This document shows positions 45,601-57,300 of a stretch of 64,000 nt of DNA, piece by piece; position 1 is the stretch's first letter; every line of letters begins with the position of its first letter. The DNA is taken from positions 4,425,313-4,489,312 of the forward strand of contig JARUPZ010000020.1 in NCBI GenBank assembly GCA_031213475.1, written 5' to 3'. The stretch is from Nereocystis luetkeana. Taxonomy: Eukaryota > Sar > Phaeophyceae > Laminariales > Laminariaceae. The translations under genes were made by a program, and so were the position numbers. Below the pieces are notes generated by a model. It was given only the letters and a program-made list of their open reading frames with translations. It did no database searches and had not been told where the DNA came from.

Positions 45601-48600
45601 GGGGGCAGAGGAGGGTGAGGGGGGTGAAGCGGGTAGGGCAAGGGGGGCTGTATCGAGGGATGGTGGCGGTTTTTCTTGGCATAGAGCCGGCCGCACGTTG
45701 TGTGGGGGGGGAGGGCGACAGCGCAGCTACTCGCTACTCATTTTCAACGGCTGCTAGACAGCAAACAAATCGCGGGGGGGGGGGGGGGGGGGGGCAAAGG
45801 GTAGTATTTTGACAACAAACACAACGCTTTATATTGAGACGCACACAGGTATCGGTAATTCACAACAATCCCGTCGTTGAACAAAACACGGGCAACAACA
45901 ACGCAAAAAAACCCACCAGAAGCCCGCAGAGGATCCCCACCAACTCCGAACACTGCTGCCCCAGTCGCCCCCGCATCGCCACCGCCTTCACCGTCCACGC
46001 CAAGCACTGCACCGGCCCTACCCCATCCCCACCTCCACCTCCACCCCCATCTTTCCCCACCGCAGCTTCCACATCCATGGCGTCCGACGGCCTCGGCCCA
46101 CCCCCGTCCTCGCTCCCCGGTGAAAGCGAAAACGCCTCTTTGAGGGCGTCCAACACCAGCGCTACCGCGGAGTCTAGCTCCTGCCCCGGCGCAAGCTTGT
46201 TCAGGACGGCGGCGAGGCACTGGCAGCAAGGCGCCACCGTCGCGCCACCGCCACCATCGCCACCACCACCATCACCGCCACGACCACCACCACCACTACC
46301 ACCGTCGCCGCCGCCGCTACCACGACCACCGCCGGTCGTCAATCCCGTCGCTCCCTCGGCGAGCGCCGCGGCGAGTAGAGCGGGCACCGCCGCCGCCGCC
46401 GCGCCTCCCGGCCCCAGCGCCCCCGAGTCGGAACTCACGGCTCCCATCACCGCCGCCAGCGCCGGCAGAAGCCCCCGCTCGACGATGCCCCCGCCCCCAC
46501 CACCAGCACCGCTACCGTTACCACCCCCACCACTGTTACCCCTAACGTTACCACTACCGCTGCTGCCGCCGCCGCCGCCACCACCACCACCACCAACTCT
46601 ACCGCTACCGCTACTGCTGCCGCTCCCCATGGATGCTGCGGGCGGGAGGATGTCGGACAAGAGGGACGATAGGAGAGCGTCTTGATCGGCGGCCGGAGCG
46701 GCCAAGGTGCAGGTGCGCACCGCCGATACCACGGAGCCGAGAGCGTTCTGGCTCACGCCTGACCCCTGGCATCCCCCCCCCGCCACCATCGCCGCCGCTG
46801 CCGCTGCCGTCGGGGGTGGCGATGGAGATGACACTGATGGTGGTGCTAATGGTGATGATGATGGCGATGACATTTGTGATGATGACGAACGTGTTGACAA
46901 ATCCAACGCAGCCAGAAGGAGCGGCAACCCCCACGGACCGCTGCAGCTCTTTTCCGCTTTTGTAGCCGCCGTGGATGCGGTAGTCGTGGCGGCCGTAGCG
47001 GCGGCGGCGGTCGCGGCTGGTGGTGGTGGCGGCGGTAACGATGGTGGTGCCTGACCCTGCACCTGCATCGGCTCCGACGTCGCCACATGCACCGGCACTT
47101 CCGCCGAAATTGGCACCGACACCGGAGCCCGCCCCGAATTTTGCACCGACTCTGGCGTTTGCCCCGTCTGTTGCGCCGGCATCTGCCCCGACATTTGCGC
47201 CGACGTCGGCACTGTCGCGATCGCGGGAGGGACGTCTCCACGAATGAAGGCGAGGAGTTCGGCGCCGTGGCCCCGCTTAACGCCCCGCTTGAGGGTTACG
47301 TCGAGCGCCGCCAAGGTCAGCTCGGAGGTGCGACCGGGAAGGAAGGTCGGCTTGCCGATGCCGGTAATTGTCCCGTTACCGGTAGTTGTGTTGTTGCCGA
47401 CGGAAATTGAGGCTGTGGGGGGAAAAACATTAAACGTGGGGAGAGCGCGAACGAAATGGGAGGAGGAGGGATGCAAATTTAGCGGCGAGGGGGAGGGGTA
47501 CTCACAACTCATTTCATTCACGACCGTAGTCGAACGACCACAGACCTTCGCATCCCTGCAATACAGGGACGGAGCACGTCGGGTTTTTACCGATCAGGCA
47601 AGATGTATAATAAGCGGCGAGGGGTGGGCTGGAGTGGAGTTAAGGAGAGAGGGAGGGAGGGAGGGAGGGAAGGAGGGAGGGAGGGAGGGAGGGAGGTAGG
47701 GAGGTAGGGAGGGAGGGAGGGAGGGAGGGAGGGAGGGAGGGAGGGAGGGAGGGAGGGAGGGAGGGAGGGAGGGAGGGAGGGAGGGAGAGGGTATGTTCGT
47801 CTAGTGTACGGTTGTAGTTCCGAGCGCAACCCAAACCGCATACTTCGTAAAGAACTATGGGAGACAGCGTGAGTCAAGAGACTTTGCCAGGCGCAGTCGG
47901 GTGGGGTCAGACCACGGCGGGTCAGTAAGGAAAAACATCTACTGCCTCCCCAATTTACCACCGGACCGTGATAATACCCCCGACCGACTCATTCTCCCTC
48001 CCCTCACCCCCCCTGCTCCGTCTCGGAAGGGGTGCGTGGTCATTGGCCAAATGACGAAGGCAGCAACAAAGGAGTACACCCCCCCCCCTTCAGTCTCCCT
48101 CTGTTCCATCTCCCAATGGGAAGATTCTTAGCCTGTTTTTGTGACCATGGGCTAATTTTTGGTGGGCATGCCTTTTTATGAGAACATCGTCATCATCATC
48201 ACCATCATGATCGCCACCACACCATCTAATCTTCGAAATAAAATCAGGGCTCTTCCCGGGCCATGACCCGCTTCCCGCGGGGGTCGGGTTCAGGAGGTAT
48301 TAGGATATATCACGGGTCAGCCTAAATCGGCCGGATCGGGTCGGGTCGGGTCGGGTCGGGAGATTGAAAAAAATCACGGGTCGGGCCAGGTCACCCTGAT
48401 CCGACCCGACTCGACCCGGCCGGGCCCACGAGGTCTGATCTGAGCCGTGAAAAACGCGGGGAGGCATGCTAGAAAATACCGTGCCACCCAAGCTGGTGGT
48501 TGGGGTGAGGGGGAAAATCAGTGAAGGGCGCAGACGCCCATGTTCAGGTGAGGCAAGAAGTTATCGATTCTCAGAAGAATCCAACAGAGGATCACACATC

Positions 48601-51600
48601 GAACAGATCAGATAGATCAGATCAGATTCCCACGGTTCACGATCTGTAGCTCGTTGTTGCCGCGTGGAGCCGACTAATCTGTATGATCTGGCACACGTTT
48701 CCTGGGTTGGACCTGTACTATACAGATAGATCCTGCACAGCGTCTCACAACTGACAGCTCAAGATCTAGCTCATCTACAGATCGATCTCAGATAGATCAT
48801 ATCTACAGATAAGTCACATCCACAGATATATCATGATCTGCACGGAAGATAGATCACATTCTACAGATATATCATGATCTACATAGAAGATAGATCAGGA
48901 TCTACTGATAGATCATGATCTATGTCTCCGACGCGTAGAGTATTCCCCACGCGTATTCTAACCACAGGGCGAGACACGGCTCTCAAGGGAAACAAACAGT
49001 AGCCCCCCCCCCCCCCCCCCTCCCCCCCGCACGCCACCGACGTCATCCCCACTAAATCCGCAACCTATTTTGCGGGAACATACTGCTGTAGCCATTAGAA
49101 CCAAATGCGGGGTACAAACATAGGGAGATACCACTCTGTCCCGAAATATAAGCACCTCTTGGATTAAACATTTATACACAAAAGGCCATCATAGTCAGGG
49201 ACAGAGTGATGACCTGTTTTTCGGGTCCATCTTGAGATCTGGTCACTATGGCCCCTCGTGACACCTTGGAAGTCATTTCGGGGACAAACTGCTGGGAGCT
49301 AGAGCGGGATAATATTTCGCGAGCAGCAAAAGGGCTGTTATAACCCCCCCAATAGGATGCAGTTAACCCTTCATGCGACTCGCCGGACACACCCACGGCG
49401 CTTCGCGCTTGGTGCAGGCAAGTCTGCCTGGTCGGTGAAAAACCCGACATGCTCCGTCCCGGCATTGTAGGGATGCGAGGATCTATGGTCATACGACTAC
49501 GGCCATGCATGAGATCGAGTACATCTCTCCTATCGAGTACACCCCCCATCCCCCCCCCGCCTCCTGCCACCGACAGTATAAACCCGACTTGAACTCCAAG
49601 GGCAAAAAAAAGTGTGTACCCCCCTTCGCCTCTTAACGTAAACACGCGCCTCGAAGCACCATAAACCCACCGGCCAACATCGCCCGTTTTCTGGGGACGA
49701 CCTCCTTGGAGTTACACCGGGATAATACTTGCAGCAACAAAAGTGTCAGAAGTCCCCTCGCCCGCCCCTCGCCCCCGCCACCGACAGTAGAAACCCGACT
49801 CGGGCTTCACGGGCGAAAGGCGTGTCACCCCCTCCCCCCGACACAAGCACGCCGCTCAAAGTCACCATGAACCCACCGGCTAACATCGTCGACACAGCCA
49901 CTTCGAACACGCCCGGGATGTCGCTCAGCTCCACGAGAGACGACAGCGCGCGCTCCAAGCTGGCCATTCCCGACTTCATCTGCGCGCCATCATCACCGCC
50001 GCCACCACCGCCACCGCCGCTGCCGCTGCCGCCGTACGGCGACGGCCGCAGCAGTTGGAGTAGCGGAAGAGTCGCGGTCTGGATAACGATTGAAGCGTTC
50101 TCCTGCCGCCTCAACCCAATGGACCTTTTTTCAAGTCGACCGAAACGAAAAACAATTATTAAGCCGACAGAAAACAAACACACAACAAGCAACAAAAACG
50201 AAAAAAACACCCACGAGACGGCCAGTTACTCACTTTAGCACAAACAAAAAAGGCATCAACAACGGAATACCCGAAAGGCGGTCAAGTTACCCGCTTGAGC
50301 CAAAAAGCAAGCCAGCAAAACAAACAAATGAGCCAATACACAAAAACCTACCCCACCACCGCCCTCCCCGCCACCACCGCCATCCCAACCACCTGCCAAC
50401 ACCACCGCCACCAACACCACCATCACAATAGCCCTCCCCCTACTATACACATATATACATAGGTTGGGTTGGAGTCGGTTGGCAACGACACTGTAAAACA
50501 TGCCGCTCACTACGTGAGCTAGACAACCAGGGTACCGTTTTCACTACGTGAGCTAGACAACCAGGGTACCGTTTTTTTTTTTTTCGGTTGCCCACAGCTG
50601 GTCGTCGAGTTAAATCATTTGTGCGAGGTAAATAACCTTTACTCCGCACAAGGGGAATGATCGTATCACGCAGTGTTCATGGTAAGGCACCCCAAGAGGC
50701 AGTTTCATAGTACTCCCATTGCTGTCTCTGGAAGTGGCTACACCGGAAATTAAATCAACTCATTGAAGCTGTCATCCATACGCAAGTCCGCCTCACAGGC
50801 GAGCGGTTCTCTTATTAATAGTAGGATGCAGCTCACCCTTCATGCGACTCGCCGGACACCTCACGGCGCTTCGCGCTTGGTGCAAGCAACGTCTGCCTGG
50901 TCGGTGAAAACCCGACATGCTCCGTCCCGGCATTGTAGGGATGCGAGGGTCTATGGTCATACGACTACGGCCATGCATGAGATCGAATACATCTCTCCTA
51001 TCGAGAGTACACCCCCTCCCCCGCGCGTCGCACGAGTATGCTGGGTGCGACGGGATCTCGAGCGACGGCACTCTCTGCGCAATCGGTTCCACGGTATACA
51101 CGTTAAGGTGAAAAGCGTCAGGCCTGTGAGCTGGCTAGTTTGCTTCGGCCACGGGCCTCGTTCCTGATACCTTTCGACGCCGGCCTGCGACTCGAGCGTG
51201 GCGAGCGTAACTACTAGCTGCTCGCGGTCTCCACTCGCTCCCCATTTTTATTGGGGGACTGGACGTGAGGTTTCCACAAACAACAAATAGTCACACACCA
51301 TCTACCCCCCCCCCTTCCCCCCCCCCTCCCCCCTCCCCCAGCGCTCCCACCAGCCTCCCTCTCACCTCAACGCCGCGAGCACAGCGCATGCCACCGTACC
51401 CTCCTCGGCACCCCCTTCCCCTTCCCCCCCCGTTCCTTCCCCCCCTCCACCCCCTTGAACTCCACCGCCCCCCCCCCAAGATTTGGGCGCAACCAAAACC
51501 GCCACCAGCTTGCCCACGACAAGCTTAACATCGCCCTCCCCCACTAGTGCCACGGGGGGGCGGGTGATCATGTCGCTCAGGCCTTGCGCGGCAACGCAAA

Positions 51601-54325
51601 TGGAGGCCGTCAAGGCGGAGGATGATGAACGCACGGGGTTCCTGACAATATGGGGTAGGGGTGGAGAAAAGCATCGGGATTGGGATGGGGGGGGGAAATG
51701 GGAGGGGGGGGGAAAGGTGAATAGCATTGGGGTTAGGGTGTTAATATAAATAGGGTTCAGCGCGCGGGGAGGGAGGGGGGGGGATGTACTCAATAGAAGA
51801 GGTGCACTCGATCTCATGCATGGCCGTAGTCGTATGACCATAGACCCTCGCATGCCTACAATGCCGGGACGGAGCATGTCGGGTTTTCACCGACCAGGCA
51901 GGCATTGCTTGCACCAGGGGGGGGGGGGGGGGGGGGTATACTCATGGGGGGAGGGGAGGGGGTAGGAAACGGAAAAGGAGGGGGGGAGGGACGGAGGGGG
52001 GGGGGGGGGGATAAAGTTAACCCTTTAGGACTGCAGTCCCGTTTTGGAGGACAAACCAGTCAAATCCCAAGTAGTTTGTCCCCAAAACGGGGCTTCAGTC
52101 CTAAAAGCTTCGACAGGGATAGAGTTTTTCGATTAAAAAAAAAGTCCTGACGAGGGGGACGACCCAATAAGGCATGGTATGCCTTACCGCTACCCCATAT
52201 GGCATGCCATAGCGCTATCCAACACACCATGCCTTGAGGCTAACCAACAAAGCATATGCCTTAGAGCTACCCAAAACGACAGCCTTTTCGTTGGAAGCTC
52301 CGTGCGTGTGTGCTTTGACAACATGTACCCGTTCTACTACCTAGCCGATGGGATTGGTTGCGTCACCGGGGCTTGGCACTGCCATGGCTCCTCAAAAGTC
52401 AGGTTGGGGGGGTGGTGAGGCCATCAAGCTTCTCGAGTGAGGAAGCCTCGGAAAATCCTCAGAATATTACGGGTGCACCCCTAGACCGTGGCATTGAGTT
52501 GGGGTGAGGGTGTAGGCGTAAGGGCTGCGGACAGCACTGCGAATCCTGGCATAGGGTTGGAAGCAAGGCTGGGGAGTAGGGTAAGGGTGCGCGGTAAAGG
52601 CTAGTGGGAAGAGCTGAGGGGTAGCTCTGTGGAGACGAGGCGTACGGCGCGGGTTACCGGTTGGGATGAGATTTGGCGGCAAGAGAAGGGGAAGGGGGTA
52701 GTATAGTAGCCCCACAAACCGTTGCCTCCCCGGCCGTACACAAACGCCTCCCCCCTCCCCCCCTCCCCCCCTCCCCCCCTTCTCCTTTTCGATGTTGGCA
52801 TCAATTTGCAAAACAGTCCGCATCACAGACGGTTCTTAGCAGGGATGCAGCACAACCTTCGCGTGACTAACCGAACGCCTAACGGCGCTCCGCGCCTGGT
52901 GCAAGCAACACCGCCTGCCTTGTCAGTGACGAACCCGACGAGCTCTCCGTCCCGGGATTGTGGGAATGCGAGGGTCTATGGTCAGACGACTACAGCCATG
53001 CTGACATGAGTACACCCTTCCCTCCACCCCTCCCCGCGCCCCCCCCCCCCCCTCATACGACTACGGCCATGCATGAGATCGGGTGCATCTCGCCCATCGA
53101 GTACACCCCCCCCCTTCCCGTCCACCACCCATATGCAAGTCCGCCTCACAAAACGGTTCTTAGTAGGATGCAGCTCACCCCCTTCATGCGACTCGCCGGG
53201 CACCTCACGGCGCTTCGCGCTTGGTGCAAGCAATGTCTGCCTGGTCGGTGAAAACCCCGGCATGCTCCGTCCCGGCATTGTAGGGATGCGAGGGCCTATG
53301 GTCATACGACTACGGCCATGCATGAGATCGAGTGCATCTCTCCTATCGAGTACCCCCCACCCCCCCCCCCCCTCCACCCCCTCCCCCCGCCCCCCTCCCC
53401 TCTCTAAAAAAAAAGCAACCCCCCCCCCGTGTTGGCGTTTCTATCGCCTCACCTTCCCCCCACCGCCATCGCCGCCCCCTCTTCCGGATGAAGCGACACG
53501 CCGTGCTCGCCGAGCGCAGCCGTAAGCTCCGTCAGCAAGGGGGCCACGAAGGGTTCCAGAGGAACGCCTCCTCGACTCCAAAAAAGTCAACCTTAAGGTG
53601 GGGTGACGGTCAGGGTTAGGGTAAGAGTTGAGGTTGGGAAGGCGGGGGTGGAAAGGGGTGGGGGTGGGAGTGGAGGGAGTGAGGGGCGGGGGCGTACTCA
53701 TTATCATGCACGGCCGTAGTCGTATGACCAAAGACCCTCGGATCCCTACAACGCCGGGACGGAGCACGTCGGGGTTTCAACGACCAGGCAGACATTGCTT
53801 GCACCGAGCGCGAAGCGCCGTGAGGTGTCGGGCGAGTCGCATGAAGGGTGAGCTACATCCTACTAAGAACCGCTTTTGAAGCGGATTTTCTCGAATATAG
53901 ATGACAGCGTCAGTGAATTGGAGGGGGGGGGAAGGGGGGAGGGGGGTGATGTACTCATTATCATGCATGGCCGTAGTCGTATGGTCATAGACCCTCGCAT
54001 CTCTGGGGGGGGGAGGGAGGGAGAGAGGAAGGGGGGGTGGGAGGAGGGAAGGGGAAGGTAGAACGGGGGGTGGGGATGAGGGCGGCGGTTTTTGCTAGTA
54101 AGTCTAGGCTACGGTAACTTTAGCGTAGTGGAGGGTCGTTCGGGCTTGTACTCGTCCGCTCACGACACCCCACATATATCAGACTCCCTAACACGCAAAA
54201 ATCGTGCACGATGAAGCGCAAAGATAAGGCACGAGGCACCACGGCCTGGGGCCTGAGGGTAAGGATGAGGGCACGAGGACACGGGAGGGGGGGGGGAGAG
54301 AATGAGAGAGGAGAAGCAGTAGCAG

Positions 54326-54357
<32 letters not shown>

Positions 54358-57300
54358 CTACTGATAGCAGAAGCAGCAGCACGATGCATTTGCGGTCTAC
54401 TGACAAGCAACCGCCTCCGTTTATCACCCCTTGGGGGGGGGGGGGGGAGGGAGGTGGGGGGGGATGAGAAGGGAGGGAGGAAGAGGCAGTGAGAGGGAAG
54501 AAAAGACGCAAGGGAAAGTGGAACGGGGGCAGGGATTTTCTGCTCTCATCCCAGCCCCGATTCCACATTCCCCTTTCCTCCTTTCGTCCCCTTCCTCTGC
54601 CCCGCCCTCCCCCCCCCCCTCTCTCCCTCCCTCCCACCCTCCTGCCCCCCCGCTCCCGCTCCGTCCCTCTGTCGTTTAGGATTTCTCCGCCACCCCTCCA
54701 CCCCGTTCCCCCTTCCTTTTCCCTCTTTTCTTCCGCTCCCCCCCCGCCCCCTCCCTCCCCCTATCACCCCCCCCCCCCCCCCTTCCCCCCATGTCTCCCT
54801 CCCACCCCTCATCTCCTCGTCCGTCCGCTCGAGATTTTCCGCCCTCACTCCCACCCCCGTTCTACCTTCCCTTTCCCTCTCTCTGCCCCCACCCTCCCGC
54901 TCTATCCTCCTCTCTCCCTCCCTCCCTCCCCTCCCTCCCTCCCTCGACTCCTCCCTCCTTCCCTCTCTCCCCCCCTCCCTACCCCCCCCGCCCTCCTCCC
55001 TCCCTCAACCCCTCAGCTCACCGACTGGAAGCCGTAAACCCGTACCTTATCGTCGACAACAGCCACGAGCCCGCCAACGCTCCCAACCTTGCCCCTTGCG
55101 CGTCTTCCAGCGCGTCTGCTGCCGCCACCGCCGCCGCCGCCGCCGCCTCCGCCGCCCCATCCCCTCCCCCCCCGATTCTCCCGCCCCCCCATCAGATGGG
55201 CTAACCGCGAGTGCAACGGCTTCCTCTCTGCCGCGGGCTGCGCAGTAGCTTGCGCGCGGGCTGTGAGAAGCGCGGCACCGCCATCGCTTAGCGCCGACCT
55301 AAGACCTAGGGCCGACGAAGCCGCGAGGGCCTGGGAAGGGCGCATGCGCGGTCAGGGGGGGGGGGGGGTTGGGGGGGGATGGGGGGTACTCGATAGGAGA
55401 GATGTCCTCGATTTCATGCATGGCCGTAGTCGTATGACCATAGACCCTCGCATCCCTACAATGCCGGGATGGAGCACGTCGGGTTTTCACCGACCAGGCA
55501 GACAATGATTGCTTGCACCAAGCGCGAAGCGCTGTGAGGTGTCCGGCGAGTCCCATGAAGGGTGAGCTGCATCCTACTGAGAACCGTTTGTGAGGCGGAC
55601 TTGCATGTGGATGACAGTTTCAATGAGTTAATTTCATGTTCGGTGTAGCCACTTCCAGAGACAGCAATGGGAATACTATACAACTGCCTCTTGGGTACCT
55701 TACCATGAACACTGCGTGATACGACCACTTCCCTTGTGCGGAGTAAAGGTTCTATACCTCGCACAAATGATCTAACTCGACGACCAGCTGTGGGCAACCG
55801 CCCAAAAAAAAAAGAAAAAAAAAACGGTACCCTGGTTGTCTAGCTCACGTAGTGAGCGGCATGTTTTACAGTGTCGTTGCCAACCGACGCCAACGCAACC
55901 TATATATAATAGGGGGGGGGGTCATAAAAACTCTTTGATTTTAGAAAGGGTTACACCCCCCCTCGCCCAAAAACATCAGGACAAAAGCTGTTTCGTAGCC
56001 TCCTAAGTACAACATTACAAACAACATGACCCCCCCCCCCCCCCCCTACCCCCCAACCCGGCTCTTCCTCAGACCCACAATATCACCTGCAAAACCTTGG
56101 CGGACCCTCGTCCGAGCACGGAGCAAGGTTCATCCCCCGCCACCTCCCCTACCGCCCCCTCCAGCAAAGGCTTCGCCAGGATCCTCCACTCGGAACAAGC
56201 CTCGCCAAGTCCTGCGAACTCCGCATAGGAGGCGGTTTCACGCACCACCTCCATGAGGGATACGAGGGCCAGACTGGCCAGCTCGGGATCGGCCCCGTGA
56301 ACCGCCTGCAGCGGAGCGCGGGTGGGGGGTGGGGTAAGGTGATCGGTAAAGGGGAGAGTGGGGGTGGGGTGGAGGTGGGGGGCAGGAGTTAGGGTGGGGT
56401 GTACCTATGTCATGCATGGCCAAAGTGTGTGGGGGGTGCTCATGCCATTGCTTCCCTTAGTCCTTTTACCATTGACCACGCAACCCTTTCGAGACGGAAA
56501 ACACCCCACACGCCTATTAATAGTGTATGTAACAGATCATAGAACACTACCAGGAAGAAAATACTCTACTTGCATAAAAGCCAACACAAACGAAAAAAAC
56601 ACACACACACCTGGAAGGGTTGAAGGTCAAACGACCAACGCAAGCAACGCATTATTACGACCCCCCACCCCCCACTCCTATCGAGTACACCCCCCCCCCC
56701 CCCCAACCCCAGTTTTTCGTAAGGTGCAGCTCACCGTTCATGCGACTCGTCCACACCTCACGCTTCGCTTCGCGCTTGGTGCAAGCAAGCAATGTCTGTC
56801 TTGTCGGTGAAAAAATGGGACGAGCTCCGTCCCGGCATTGTAGAGATGCGAGGGTCTATGATCATGCGACTACGGCCATGCGGTAATGAGTAACCCCCCC
56901 CCCCCTCAGCCCAGCCCCTACCCACCGCCAACCCAACAACCCCAACCTCGCGCTCTAACCTCTTCGAACATCGCTACTCCGATGGCGCGGAGGTGCATCC
57001 CCACCCCGACCGCGCCGAAGGCGCGCAATGCGGCGACGAGTGCTTTGAGAGACGCCTCCTTGGCGGTAGAAACCTCCGACGACAGCTTATCCAGGAGCAT
57101 GGGCAGTACGTGGCGCGCCATGCCTGGCGAGCCGACGAGGACGCCCTCCAGACCTTTCGGTTACAGAGCGAAAACAAACATCAGAGAAAAACCCGGTTGT
57201 GCGCACGATCGAAGCATTACCTACACACGGCTTGTGAAAATACGAGGTTCGACGCGAATACATGAGATACGAGTCTCGACCAAATACGCACAGCTTGCAA

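Larger units (their letters stand above)
51770..54010. repeat. Cluster of R1 copies in MMS19 introns
   Basis: Copies at about 51770-51925 (-), 52805-53045 (+), 53055-53110 (+, end only), 53130-53380 (+), 53690-53890 (-) and 53940-54010 (-). All are bounded on their GAGTACACC side by C or G runs. MMS19 exon 8 (53453-53575) lies between two of them. Confidence 0.8.

Noticed and set aside
45834..46685. 283-codon plus-strand frame rich in Pro
   Set aside because: Shadow of the Gly/Ala/Ser-rich minus-strand MMS19 exon; only the minus frame has conserved blocks.
54489..55037. 182-codon plus frame rich in Pro/Ser/Leu
   Set aside because: Low-complexity CT-rich DNA in an MMS19 intron with no splice or motif support.
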